A DNA stretch of 64,000 nucleotides from Bin80 sp026708685 (lineage in GTDB: Bacteria; Bacteroidota; Rhodothermia; Rhodothermales; Bin80): contig OZ241742.1 of NCBI GenBank assembly GCA_965200955.1, forward strand, positions 62,001 to 126,000, given 5' to 3'. Below are positions 33,387-42,749 of the stretch, piece by piece. Position 1 is the first letter of the stretch; each line of letters starts with the position of its first letter. The position numbers were made by a program, and so were the translations under genes. A model generated the notes under the pieces. The model did not search any database and had not been told where the DNA came from. It worked only from the letters and a program-made list of their open reading frames with translations.

Positions 33387-36137
33387 ATGTTAAAATTTGG
33401 AATTTTTACCGTTGGTGTACTTTTCATCACCTCTCTGGCAAGTGCCCAAAACTCGGGTACTGTCACTGGTACTGTCACCACTGATGGTGAACCACTTCCT
33501 GGAGCCACTATTTCGGTAGTGAATACCATGATTGGAACAACATCCAACACATCTGGAATCTACTCACTTTCTGTACCAGCAGGTTCCCATATGATTCGTG
33601 TGGGCTTCATTGGTTTTGCAACGCAGGAAGTATCTATCTCCATTGAATCCGATGAAACCATTGACCTGTCCTTTGCATTGGTAGAGAGTATTGCGGAATT
33701 CGGAGACGAGATTGTCGTTCTCGGTTCCCGTGGTGAACGAACGGCATCAGAAACTCCAGTGCCCGTTGATGTCATTGGTGCTCAGGCACTAGCACAACTT
33801 GGCGTACAGGAGATCAATCAGTCACTTCATTATCTGGCACCATCGTTTAATGCATCACATCAGACCATTTCTGATGGAACCGATCATATCAATCCCGCCA
33901 GCCTCCGAGGACTTGGGCCTGATCAGGTATTAACATTGGTCAACGGAAAACGCCGACATACATCTGCCATCGTCCATGTCAATGGCACCTTCGGGCGAGG
34001 CACCGTCGGTGTGGACTTGAATGCAATCCCTAAATCTGCCGTGAAACGAATTGAAGTCCTGCGTGATGGAGCCTCCGCTCAATACGGATCTGATGCCATT
34101 GCGGGAATCATCAATGTGGAGCTCCAAGATCAGACTGATGTACTTTTGATTGATGTTGGAACTGGCACGACGGCCGAAGGAGATGGCGAAACATTCCAAA
34201 TCTCTGGAAACTATGGATTTCCTATTGGAACCTCGGGTGGTTTCGTCAATGTGACTGGAGAGTTTCTGGATCGCGGGAGAACCGATCGAAGTGACCCATT
34301 TACGGGCGACTATTTCTCTGGCATTCAAGGCGCGGCTGAAACAGATGCGGAATTATCACGACGCGGGCTCACCCGTCAGGATATACAGATGAAAACTGGA
34401 CAGTCAGCCGCTACGACGGGGGCATTGTTCTTCAATAGCCGTATCCCCCTGACTCCAACCTCCCATTTTTATGCCAGCGGAGGATTCTCTCATCGAAAAG
34501 GCGAAGCTACTGGATTCGTTCGCCGCCCCAATCAGAACGACAGAAACAACCTTGCTGTCTATCCAAACGGATTCTTGCCACAAATTCATAGTGTTATTCA
34601 AGATCACAGTTTCACTGCAGGCGTGAAAGGAACCATCAATCATTGGATTGTAGATCTGAGTGCCACTACAGGTGGTAATTCCTTCCTGTTCAATATTGAA
34701 AACTCTATTAATGCGTCCATCGTCGGAAGTGCAAGTCCTCGATCATTTGATGCTGGAACTCTTCAATTCAATCAAACAACGGGCAATCTTGATGCCATTA
34801 GGGAACTTCCCACATCAGGAATTGAATCTCTCATCCTTGCCTTGGGAGCAGAGTTTCGTGTGGAAAATTACGCAATTGAATCTGGGCAGTTTGAATCATA
34901 CTCCCTCGGTAACGGTGGATCACGACCGGGCATTGATTTTGCCTTACGACCAAATGGATCGCCGAAAAACTCTGGTTCACAGGTTTTCCCTGGCTTTCAA
35001 CCCTCCAATGAGGTAAACCGTTACCGGTATAGCATGAGCGGGTATGCAGATCTGGAAGCACAGGTATCTGAACGATTTCTCGGAACTGCAGCTTTACGCT
35101 ATGAAAATTATAGTGACTTTGGTTCTGCAGTAAACGGTAAACTTGCAGTCCTGCTTGATGTGAGTAATGCGATCTCAATCAGATCAGCGATTAGTACTGG
35201 TTTTCGTGCCCCCTCACTGCATCAACTCTGGTTCAATAATGTGAGCACCCAATTTGTGCTCAATCCTGATGGAGACCTCGTACCTGCCAGAGTTCTCACA
35301 TCAGAGAATAATTCGGCGGTTACAAAGGCATTTGGTGTGCCTGACCTCAAACAGGAAACATCTCTCAATGTCAGTGCTGGAATTGTTTTTCGCCCCGTTG
35401 AAAAGCTGGTGATCACGGCAGATTTCTATAATATCTCCATTGAGGATAGAATCGTTCTCACAAGTCGGTTCAGTTCAAGTAATTCCATCGTAGCTGACAT
35501 CCTTGCACCATTTGAGGCAGATGGAATTGGTGCTGCCCAATTCTTCGCCAATGCCGTCAATACGACTACACGTGGATTGGATATCGTCTCTGCCTATACC
35601 ACAAATCTTGGCACGGGCATGCTTACATGGACGGTTGCTGCCAATATCAGTTCCACTGAAGTGACCGATACAAATATTCCACAGGAGATGGCTAGGATCT
35701 TTGCTTCTGGTGACCTTGAGTCTGTACGGACAACGTTATTTAACCGTGAAGAGCGTAACCGTCTGGAAGACGCACTCCCACGAAGCAAGGGAAATGTAGG
35801 TCTCACCTACAAACAAGGGAATCTCACCTTAACAACCAGAGCCAATTATTTTGGCAGTATCAATTACAAGCCAACCAATGATGCCAATGATGAGACATTT
35901 GGGGCCAAGTATCTCTTGGACCTTAGTGCCTCCTACGATCTATCGTCTCAGATGAATCTTACGGTTGGTGCCAACAACCTGCTCAATACATTCCCTGACA
36001 AGCACTGCAACGGCGAGGCGGGTCCTTCCAATCAATGTGCCAATTACAGTTCGGGTCGATTTCCCTATAGTCGGCGAGTAACCCAGTTTGGAATGAATGG
36101 TGGATTCTACTATGCTAAACTTCGTCTAAGGCTTTAA
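33387..36137 (+). CDS. TonB-dependent receptor with CarboxypepD_reg-like domain
   Basis: A 916-aa outer-membrane active transporter. The signal peptide ends ...SLASAQ. Residues ~25-110 form a carboxypeptidase-regulatory-like beta-sandwich (GTVTGTVTTDGEPLPGATIS... GIYSLSVPAGSHMIRVGFIG). A plug domain follows with 'EINQSLHYLAPSFNASHQ', LRGLGPDQVLTLVNGKRRH, ASAQYGSDAIAGIINVEL. The C-terminal 22-stranded barrel has the conserved GFRAPSLHQLWF and a terminal strand 'GGFYYAKLRLRL'. The upstream gene context (sulfatase/FGE) suggests uptake of a sulfated or other large substrate, but no SusD-like lipoprotein gene is adjacent, so the substrate is unknown. Confidence 0.93.
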   Translation: MLKFGIFTVGVLFITSLASAQNSGTVTGTVTTDGEPLPGATISVVNTMIGTTSNTSGIYSLSVPAGSHMIRVGFIGFATQEVSISIESDETIDLSFALVESIAEFGDEIVVLGSRGERTASETPVPVDVIGAQALAQLGVQEINQSLHYLAPSFNASHQTISDGTDHINPASLRGLGPDQVLTLVNGKRRHTSAIVHVNGTFGRGTVGVDLNAIPKSAVKRIEVLRDGASAQYGSDAIAGIINVELQDQTDVLLIDVGTGTTAEGDGETFQISGNYGFPIGTSGGFVNVTGEFLDRGRTDRSDPFTGDYFSGIQGAAETDAELSRRGLTRQDIQMKTGQSAATTGALFFNSRIPLTPTSHFYASGGFSHRKGEATGFVRRPNQNDRNNLAVYPNGFLPQIHSVIQDHSFTAGVKGTINHWIVDLSATTGGNSFLFNIENSINASIVGSASPRSFDAGTLQFNQTTGNLDAIRELPTSGIESLILALGAEFRVENYAIESGQFESYSLGNGGSRPGIDFALRPNGSPKNSGSQVFPGFQPSNEVNRYRYSMSGYADLEAQVSERFLGTAALRYENYSDFGSAVNGKLAVLLDVSNAISIRSAISTGFRAPSLHQLWFNNVSTQFVLNPDGDLVPARVLTSENNSAVTKAFGVPDLKQETSLNVSAGIVFRPVEKLVITADFYNISIEDRIVLTSRFSSSNSIVADILAPFEADGIGAAQFFANAVNTTTRGLDIVSAYTTNLGTGMLTWTVAANISSTEVTDTNIPQEMARIFASGDLESVRTTLFNREERNRLEDALPRSKGNVGLTYKQGNLTLTTRANYFGSINYKPTNDANDETFGAKYLLDLSASYDLSSQMNLTVGANNLLNTFPDKHCNGEAGPSNQCANYSSGRFPYSRRVTQFGMNGGFYYAKLRLRL

Positions 36138-36333
36138 TCTGATCCTACCGTTCTACTGCGATGAAAAGATCAAATTCATCCACCATGGCGGCAGATAGTG
36201 CTAAAGATATAACCTAGGCTTGACCCAATACTGGTTTGATCTGTGGTTGAATAATCAACAAACGGGGCTTCCGTTTTTAAGGAGGTGCACTCTGAGAAGA
36301 TGAGTAGCACACAATAGGGGCAAGAACTGGTAG

Positions 36334-36374
36334 ACATGTGAAGCCGAAGGGTAACCCCCTCCGGCTTCACATGT
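36334..36374 (-). terminator. Strong hairpin terminator downstream of amt (minus strand)
   Basis: On the minus strand, 2 bp after the amt stop, ACATGTGAAGCCG and CGGCTTCACATGT form a 13-bp perfect stem. Adjacent AGGG/CCCT pairs extend it, with a small asymmetric loop. No long T-run follows on the minus strand, but on the plus strand TTCTTATTT follows, so it may also stop transcription arriving from the TonB-receptor gene. Confidence 0.7.
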
Positions 36375-36376
36375 TC

Positions 36377-37678
36377 TTATTTATCGTCTTCGTCGTCGTA
36401 TTCCTCTGGCATCAATACAAACTCAGGGTATGCATCTACACCGAGTTCAGCAGCATCCTGTCCAATACGCTCAACGGTCTTGGTCACACGAATTCCGCCC
36501 AAGAGAACATCAATCAGTTTCCAAACTCCAAATGAAGCTGCAAATACAAAGATACCCACAGCACCTATTCCTAAGAGTTGAACTAATAACTGGTCTACAA
36601 ACGAACCAGCCTCTCTAACGGTGAAGGCGACAGCAATCGTACCCCAAATTCCAGCAAAGAGGTGAACGGGTACAGCACCGACAACATCATCAACTTTAAG
36701 TTTGTCCAATAACTTGATCGATAGAACACAAATGACTCCACCAATAAAGCCAATAACGATGGCAAGCCAATGCTGATGCATCGCTGGAGCAGCTGTAATG
36801 GAAACCAGTCCGGCAAGAGCACCATTGAGAATGGCAAACAAATCAAATCCACCAAGTATCGGGCGAGAAACCAGAATCGCAGCCAACACACCAGCAGCTC
36901 CAGCGAGATTGGTATTCACCAAAATTCCTGCAACACTCACAGCATCTGAAACGCTTCCCAGTGCTAACTGGGACCCTCCATTGAAACCAAACCATCCGAA
37001 CCATAGAATGAACACCCCTAGGGTGACTATCGGAACACTGCTCGGTGGTGTTGGAGTGACCGTGCCATCTTTCTTGAACTTTCCAAGTCTTGGACCCAAG
37101 ATAATGGCACCTGCAAGTGCGGCCCATCCACCTGTGCTGTGAACAATCGTTGAACCAGCAAAATCGGAAAATCCTAACTCAGAAAGCCAGCCAGCTCCCC
37201 AAGTCCATGCTCCAACGACAGGATAAATGAAGGCTGTTAAAACAAGCACAAAGGCGAAAAATGCCCATAACCGAATTCGCTCTGCCAATGCACCCGAAAC
37301 AATGGATGCTGCAGTGGCTACAAAGACCATTTGGAAAAACCAATCCGACATGACAGAATAGCCATTATCAATGACTTCCGACTTCATCGCTTCATTTCCA
37401 CCGACCAGAGCAATCTCTGCATCAGAGGCGGTATAAAAGAGGCTAAAACTGCCTACCCAACCCGTAACATCAACATACATGATGTTATAGCCTACGACAT
37501 AAAAAGCTAGGCCGGCAATCGCATATAATCCAAGGTTTTTGAGACAAATCACGGATGCATTTTTCGTACGAACAGAGCCTGACTCTAACATCGTAAAGCC
37601 GGCAGCCATCCACATCACGAGAGCTCCCCAAATTAAAAATGCAAATGTATTTAAAACAAACTGTGCGTCTGGTGACAT
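36377..37678 (-). CDS. amt: Ammonium transporter
   Basis: Trimeric NH3/NH4+ channel of the inner membrane, 433 aa. The N-terminus has no cleaved signal (MSPDAQFVLNTFAFLIWGAL), and about 11 TM helices follow. Family motifs: 'MWMAAGFTMLESGSVRTKNA', 'WFFQMVFVATAASIVSGALA', GSTIVHSTGGWAALAGAI with the first pore His, WFGWFGFNGGS, NTNLAGAAGVLAA, and VVGAVPVHLFAGIWGTIAV with the second pore His. The C-terminal cytosolic tail ends in an acidic run (EEYDDEDDK). No glnK/PII gene is adjacent, which is unusual but not rare in this group. Confidence 0.95.
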   Translation of the reverse strand: MSPDAQFVLNTFAFLIWGALVMWMAAGFTMLESGSVRTKNASVICLKNLGLYAIAGLAFYVVGYNIMYVDVTGWVGSFSLFYTASDAEIALVGGNEAMKSEVIDNGYSVMSDWFFQMVFVATAASIVSGALAERIRLWAFFAFVLVLTAFIYPVVGAWTWGAGWLSELGFSDFAGSTIVHSTGGWAALAGAIILGPRLGKFKKDGTVTPTPPSSVPIVTLGVFILWFGWFGFNGGSQLALGSVSDAVSVAGILVNTNLAGAAGVLAAILVSRPILGGFDLFAILNGALAGLVSITAAPAMHQHWLAIVIGFIGGVICVLSIKLLDKLKVDDVVGAVPVHLFAGIWGTIAVAFTVREAGSFVDQLLVQLLGIGAVGIFVFAASFGVWKLIDVLLGGIRVTKTVERIGQDAAELGVDAYPEFVLMPEEYDDEDDK

Positions 37679-37856
37679 TTAGAAGAAGAATAAATTTGTT
37701 GAGAAAATATAGAATTAACAATAATATACGAAATTCCCAAATAAATTTCTACTTTGTAGATAGAAATACGAAATAATTTAGGAGAAAGAGCACTTTGAAC
37801 GAACTATTTACATCCTATGTCGCTCAATAATGATGTTCATCACCCACGCGATCTCC

Positions 37857-37891
37857 AAAAAAAAAGAATGCCATCCACAGATGGCATTCTT
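37857..37891 (-). terminator. Rho-independent terminator (minus strand)
   Basis: On the minus strand GAAGAATGCCATC, loop TGTG, GATGGCATTC is followed by a run of nine T (TTTTTTTTT). The stem is perfect. It lies ~55 bp downstream of the Tsx-like gene (37947-38720) and ends its transcript before the amt gene region. Confidence 0.93.
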
Positions 37892-37946
37892 CAAATCATC
37901 AGACTCTCATGTGCCTGACGCATTCCACCATGCAACCCTACAGGAA

Positions 37947-38720
37947 TTATTGTAATTGCCAAACAACCAGAAGCTGAGGACGGAACTCACTCTCACCCTC
38001 AACACCCAACTTGTTGGACCAGATCTGCATCTCTATCCCCACATGAAATTCATTCGGGGTCTTGAATACGTTTCCAATATCCCACACCAATTGAGGTTGT
38101 GCTAAGATCCACGCAGAATCCTGTAGACTGCCAACCTTCAAATCCACTGCACTGACATATTCTGCATGCCCCATGAAAGAGAACGTTTGACTCCCAAGGT
38201 TGAAAACCGACAGCCAGCTAATGTCAAAAATAAATCCATTCTTGCGGCGAGGCCCGTCGCTGTAGTCAATGATGCTGGCAAAATCCGTATTGACAAAAAT
38301 AAATCCTGGTATTTGCCATGAAAGACGAAGTCCAGGTAAGACTTTCAAAATATTTGCGTCGCCATCAAAATTCAACCCGCCAATCGCTGCAATATCAACG
38401 ACGGGCCCCATTTTGAAGTCTTGGCCAAGAAGCCGAGGAATACTCAAGGTAGGATACCACTCGCCATAAAACTCCTTGTCATTAAAACCATCATTGGTGG
38501 CATCATCAAGAAAATCAATGAAGAAAAAACTAGACCCTAACGCCCATCCCCCCGCGTGCTGAAATGTGAGGATATTCGTGTCAGAGTAGTCTCCACTGAA
38601 AGGATTGAGAATGCTTCCCCTCTGATAGTGGAATTGCATCTGCGCCGATGCAGTAGAAAATGGAATTCCACTCGCTAGTACCAACGCGATTGAAGCTAAA
38701 AAGAATTTAATCCGTGTCAT
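37947..38720 (-). CDS. Outer-membrane protein, Tsx-like/DUF5020 family
   Basis: A 257-aa beta-barrel protein with signal peptide MTRIKFFLASIALVLASGIP...SA (ATG 38720; an ATG at 38732 is also possible). The mature chain begins with MQFHYQRGSILNPFSGDYSD, followed by TNILTFQHAGGWALGSSFFF and FIDFLDD. This fits the Tsx/nucleoside-channel-like or DUF5020 family, in which a conserved 'W..GD.F.F.D' segment occurs. Further amphipathic strands follow (KEFYGEWYPTLSI, LPGLRLSWQIP, AEYVSAVDLKVG, RPQLLVVWQLQ), with an aromatic C-terminal strand ending in Gln. The substrate is unknown. It has its own terminator. Confidence 0.75.
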   Translation of the reverse strand: MTRIKFFLASIALVLASGIPFSTASAQMQFHYQRGSILNPFSGDYSDTNILTFQHAGGWALGSSFFFIDFLDDATNDGFNDKEFYGEWYPTLSIPRLLGQDFKMGPVVDIAAIGGLNFDGDANILKVLPGLRLSWQIPGFIFVNTDFASIIDYSDGPRRKNGFIFDISWLSVFNLGSQTFSFMGHAEYVSAVDLKVGSLQDSAWILAQPQLVWDIGNVFKTPNEFHVGIEMQIWSNKLGVEGESEFRPQLLVVWQLQ

Positions 38721-38753
38721 GATAATAAACAAGTATTTTATGTAATATACGAC

Positions 38754-39011
38754 TTAAACCGCTTCTACACCAGAAATTTGCGGAATGGCATGGCGGAGTG
38801 CCTGCTCAATCCCAGCGCGAAGAGTCATCGTACTCATTGGACAGGTTCCACAAGTTCCCATTAATTCAAGTTGCACAACCATATCTTCAGTCACCCTGAG
38901 CAGACGAACCTCCCCACCATCGGCAATCAGGTAGGGACGAATGGAATCAAGTCCATCCTCAATACGCTTGAGAAGATCAGGATCCGTATTAGGATCGTAC
39001 GTTGACATCAA
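38754..39011 (-). CDS. NifU C-terminal domain iron-sulfur carrier
   Basis: An 85-aa protein consisting of one NifU-C (Nfu) domain, which carries a 4Fe-4S cluster for delivery to apo-proteins. Key features: 'RIEDGLDSIRPYLIADGGEV' and the cluster ligands in CGTCPMSTMTLRAGIEQAL (CxxC). It starts 10 bp after the mrp stop, in the same operon. Pairing an Nfu protein with an Mrp-type P-loop carrier is a common Fe-S assembly arrangement. Confidence 0.92.
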   Translation of the reverse strand: MMSTYDPNTDPDLLKRIEDGLDSIRPYLIADGGEVRLLRVTEDMVVQLELMGTCGTCPMSTMTLRAGIEQALRHAIPQISGVEAV

Positions 39012-39021
39012 GGGTCAAGTG

Positions 39022-40101
39022 CTATTGATATTCAATGACAGGTGGTGCGACGGTTGTATCGTGACCACCTAATGATACAACCATTTTTTGTGCAATGGCA
39101 CGAAATGCTTGTGCTGCAGGACTTGAAGGAGTGGACATTACCAATGGTGTGCCCTCATCCCCCGAGACTCTCAGCGGCTCTTCCAATGGTATCTTACCAA
39201 GCAAGGGTATACCTGTTTCGGATGCCAGATTCTCCGCTCCACCTTTACCAAAAATATAATACCTCTGATCGGGAAGATCAGGAGGGGAGAACCATGCCAT
39301 ATTCTCAACAATGCCAAGAACGGGTACATTGACCTTCTCAAACATGACCAGCCCCTTGCGAGCATCGGCAAGAGCTACCTTTTGTGGAGTAGAAGCAATA
39401 ATCGCGCCAGCTAACTTGACTGTTTGTACAATTGTCAATTGTATATCCCCCGTGCCAGGAGGTAAATCCAACAATAGAAAATCAAGATCTCCCCATTCTG
39501 CATCATTCAAAAATTGTTTTACGGCCCCAGATACCATGGGTCCTCGCCAAATCACCGCCTCTGAGCTATCAACCAATAACCCCATGGAAAGAACATGTAC
39601 ACCGTGTTTGATGATAGGAACGATCTTTCTTTGATCATTGACTCGTAGTTTATCTCCCTCCATTCCAAACATGACCGGTACACTTGGTCCATAAATGTCG
39701 GTATCCACCAATCCAGTACGATACCCTTGCATGGCAAGTGCAACCGCAATATTGGTCGCAATGGTGCTTTTGCCTACCCCACCCTTTCCAGATGCAATCG
39801 CAATCATATGGCGTGCACCCAGTTGCAACGGTGGCGCACTCCCTTGCGAGTAGACCAGTTCAATCTCGACCTTCACATGATCACCATACTTGGCATGAAT
39901 TGCCTCCGTACACAACCGTATTACGTTTCGAGCAAAATCCGTTCCCGGCTTTGTAACATGCACCTTACATGCAATGGACTGATCATTAATGACCACATCC
40001 CTTACCGAACCAAGTCGCGTAATATCCTGCCCACGATCGGGATCATGGACTTGGCTCAACGCCTGATAGACACCCTTACGCCTGATTGCCTTGTGATTCA
40101 T
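39022..40101 (-). CDS. mrp: Mrp/NBP35-type Fe-S cluster carrier ATPase
   Basis: A 359-aa P-loop ATPase of the Mrp/ApbC group, which moves Fe-S clusters to target proteins. Residues ~1-85 form the MIP18/DUF59-like N-terminal domain (QALSQVHDPDRGQDITRLGS...). The deviant Walker A is ASGKGGVGKSTIA. Further motifs are DTDIYGPSVPVMFGM, 'WGDLDFLLLDLPPGTGDIQL' and the NMAW motif (GIVENMAWFSPPDLPDQRYY). The CxxC seen after NM in some Mrp proteins is replaced here by FSPPDLPD, a known variation in bacterial Mrp. A binding role without the CxxC is therefore inferred from the fold. It is followed by the NifU-like gene. Confidence 0.93.
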   Translation of the reverse strand: MNHKAIRRKGVYQALSQVHDPDRGQDITRLGSVRDVVINDQSIACKVHVTKPGTDFARNVIRLCTEAIHAKYGDHVKVEIELVYSQGSAPPLQLGARHMIAIASGKGGVGKSTIATNIAVALAMQGYRTGLVDTDIYGPSVPVMFGMEGDKLRVNDQRKIVPIIKHGVHVLSMGLLVDSSEAVIWRGPMVSGAVKQFLNDAEWGDLDFLLLDLPPGTGDIQLTIVQTVKLAGAIIASTPQKVALADARKGLVMFEKVNVPVLGIVENMAWFSPPDLPDQRYYIFGKGGAENLASETGIPLLGKIPLEEPLRVSGDEGTPLVMSTPSSPAAQAFRAIAQKMVVSLGGHDTTVAPPVIEYQ

Positions 40102-40189
40102 TGGTGCTCATCTCAATATTAATGCAGAACCCGGTCAACGATGTGGTCCTTGCTCATCTAACTCTGTGACCTCACTGACTGATTCTCTC

Positions 40190-41164
40190 CTAAAGCCGAC
40201 CATGTTTGAAGATTCTCAATGCAACTCCATGATTGAGTCCCCATGGACTGATCAGGATGGATTCTTTCCCTAATCGTTTCAGAATTTCCAGAAAAATTAA
40301 GACTGCGGCAGCAAATACGTCCGCCCTGCCATGTAGCTTCATGGTATCTAACCGTAGAATATCATCATAGGTCATTTGTAAAAGGCAATCTGACCAGCAG
40401 CTCAGTTGCACCCTAGAAAGAAGATTGTGTGTTGAATCGTTCTGCTCTAAGGATCGCCAGCTGCCACTAAATTGTTCAAAATACTTCAAACTATGATTCT
40501 GGGTCAGTTGATATTGCAATTCCAGCAAGAGTCGCTGTGCATCTGATGCCCCCACCAGATGAAGGTCCTGTCCCAAATCAGAAAATGGGAGTTGTGCTAA
40601 TGAAGATTGAATATAGGCAGTGGCAGACGCTATTTCGCTTTGGTTCGGAGGTAGTGCGGAAAAATACCGCTCCGTGATTCGAACCGATCCTATATCAATA
40701 CTCACCCGATGTTTGATCTGCCCATCTGATGAGCCTTCCACCAGTTCCGTTGATCCCCCACCAATATCACAAGTAATGACCCTGCCCCTCAGATCGGGTA
40801 ATCCACCCACTGCACCCTCAAAACTCAAATCGGCCTCCTGATCACCCGAAATGATGTGATAATGGATCCCCGTATCCTCCCGTACAATGTCAATAACTTC
40901 AGATCCCGAATCGCGGGAAGCACTGGTGCCAACGACAACCAGATCGTCTACATCCCATTGATCTGCGATACCACGAAATTCGTTCAGGGTATCCACCAAA
41001 CGCTGGATTGCCTGTTCGCTCAGTACTCTGTAAGCATCAACGCCCTCCCCAAGTCGGATCATCCGATGAGCTTGTGACAGGGGGGTTAACCCACTTTTTG
41101 CCGACCACTCACAAATCAGAAGTTTGGCGGAGTTTGTCCCTACATCAACGGTGGCTAGTCTCAA
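40190..41164 (-). CDS. Ppx/GppA-family phosphatase
   Basis: Hydrolyses polyphosphate or pppGpp; the two activities cannot be told apart by sequence here. It is 324 aa, about the length of the two-domain core without the C-terminal HD domain. ASKHA fold motifs: MRLATVDVGTNSAKLLI (P-loop 1), RVITCDIGGGSTELVE (second phosphate motif) and 'VVVGTSASRDSGSEVID'. The conserved 'GVDAYRVLSEQAIQRLVDTL' helix lies in between. It is on the minus strand, 88 bp upstream of mrp, and might be in the same transcript. Confidence 0.9.
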   Translation of the reverse strand: MRLATVDVGTNSAKLLICEWSAKSGLTPLSQAHRMIRLGEGVDAYRVLSEQAIQRLVDTLNEFRGIADQWDVDDLVVVGTSASRDSGSEVIDIVREDTGIHYHIISGDQEADLSFEGAVGGLPDLRGRVITCDIGGGSTELVEGSSDGQIKHRVSIDIGSVRITERYFSALPPNQSEIASATAYIQSSLAQLPFSDLGQDLHLVGASDAQRLLLELQYQLTQNHSLKYFEQFSGSWRSLEQNDSTHNLLSRVQLSCWSDCLLQMTYDDILRLDTMKLHGRADVFAAAVLIFLEILKRLGKESILISPWGLNHGVALRIFKHGRL

Positions 41165-41246
41165 TCTCTCTCTCGAAATAGTGTTTCATCATTGAAAGAC
41201 GAAGGCCTGTCAATGATCCCTGCCAATGATGATCATTTGCGAATCC

Positions 41247-42584
41247 CTATGGCCAACTTGAGGGAGCATCAACGATGATGGATGTCGGTAAATCCATCAC
41301 GGTAAACATCGTTACTCCCCATCTCTCTGGATAGTCAGGCTCACTTGCATTCCAGTGGTCATAGGAATGGGAACCATCGGATTCATACCCTAATGTATAC
41401 ACACCCGGGTCAAGTCGATGGAATGAGACCTCTTGACGATTCTTGCGGGCACCCCCCGCAGACACAGAATGTTCCCAAGTCATTTCCCAAATTCGGCTCC
41501 AGTGGCCCCACTGATCCTGCCTGTCTAACCATGCAAAATCAAACCGATTGCTTGGGCCTGCTTCCGTAATTTCCCCATACGCATAGATCACCACTGGAGA
41601 AGGTTCAACAACCGTAAATGCATGTTTATATTCTTCATCATCGCCTATACGATTAATCGTAATCACAGGATCACGCTGCATCGCCCATGGATCAAAGATG
41701 GAAACGGCATCACGCTGTGTCGCAGAAAGCTGGATTCCCCATCCAGAGGGATGGTAGGGAGGGTTTCCAGTCCAACCCCCATAATGATGTCTATCGTTGG
41801 TGACAGCAACGAGGCGGTACACATTGGGCTTGAGAACCTGCTGTCCGTCAAACAGTCTATTTTCGCGCACCCCTCCAGCCCAAACAGTATTATCGGAAGT
41901 AAGCTGCCACACGACTTGCCCAGTCACTGCATCCTCTATCCTTGAATAATCAACCGGCTGCTGGTCCTGCTGACCAAGTTGCCCAATGGCTTGAATATGG
42001 AATTCTACCGATCGGTTTACCTCAAAAAAATACTCCTTTTTTTCATTTTTGCCCAAAGAGGTCGCCTGCCATATCGGATCCTCAGAAGTCGCGTGCAGAG
42101 GTCGGACAATCGATCGCAACGCCTCGTGATCATCTGGTGCATAAAGGACAACGTTCCATTTTCCATGATCTTTACGAAATTCTCCACGAGATGAGCGAAG
42201 AAGTTGCCCGTACGAAGCAAAATTCAAGGTGTAGGTTCCCGATTCCAGTGTCAATTCATCCTGTTCAACCATCGCCAGCGAACCCTTGAGGATAGTATTG
42301 GACTCATTCATGGACCAAATCACCTCTTTCGTATCATCTTGAGTGATCCATGGATAGGCCGCAAGTCCCTGAGCATCCTGGCGATCATCCACTGAACCTA
42401 TTGCATCAACGAGTACCTTCACCTGCCCCGAAACCTGAAATCGTTCCTGAGCCAACTCTCGAGACTTAAGGTCTGTTAATGCGATGGATCCTCTTGGTAA
42501 GGGGGGACCCACAAAAAGTCGTGCCACAGCAATGATGCTCAGCAGAATCACGGCAAAAATCAAGAAGCGACTTAGGTTGGTCAT
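41247..42584 (-). CDS. Membrane-anchored protein with three copies of an unrecognised module
   Basis: A 446-aa protein of no family I recognise. ATG 42584 starts an N-terminal TM helix (MTNLSRFLIFAVILLSIIAV), which probably anchors it to the inner membrane. The exported part contains three ~120-residue modules with the same order. First comes a strand with F.V or an aromatic residue followed by 'v.v.i.AiG'. Next is an acidic/Arg-rich part with 'DD...VIW.M' or 'VVW.L', then 'AGG.R.NR', then 'L.PG.Y.L...SDgsHsy..W...PPY.P.WGI'. The GxWNxxxPxYPxxWGI ending is the most conserved piece. It is the upstream neighbour of ppx/GppA on the same strand. The function is unknown. Confidence 0.7.
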   Translation of the reverse strand: MTNLSRFLIFAVILLSIIAVARLFVGPPLPRGSIALTDLKSRELAQERFQVSGQVKVLVDAIGSVDDRQDAQGLAAYPWITQDDTKEVIWSMNESNTILKGSLAMVEQDELTLESGTYTLNFASYGQLLRSSRGEFRKDHGKWNVVLYAPDDHEALRSIVRPLHATSEDPIWQATSLGKNEKKEYFFEVNRSVEFHIQAIGQLGQQDQQPVDYSRIEDAVTGQVVWQLTSDNTVWAGGVRENRLFDGQQVLKPNVYRLVAVTNDRHHYGGWTGNPPYHPSGWGIQLSATQRDAVSIFDPWAMQRDPVITINRIGDDEEYKHAFTVVEPSPVVIYAYGEITEAGPSNRFDFAWLDRQDQWGHWSRIWEMTWEHSVSAGGARKNRQEVSFHRLDPGVYTLGYESDGSHSYDHWNASEPDYPERWGVTMFTVMDLPTSIIVDAPSSWP

Positions 42585-42749
42585 CCCATAAATCTCGTAA
42601 AGAAGTGCGTACGCATTTGTTTGCCATAATGTTGCTTTTTTAGAAATACTGTAACAATTTTCAAAAAGCAATGTACTATTCTCTGAAACCTTATCGGTGA
42701 AGATCAGGTTCAGTTTCCCGCTTTTCTGTCAATTTAGGCTATCGCAGTT

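Noticed and set aside
38754..41164. Nfu, Mrp and Ppx/GppA as one dedicated Fe-S operon.
   Set aside because: Nfu and Mrp are 10 bp apart, but ppx is separated by 88 bp and has no Fe-S role, so only the first two are firmly linked.
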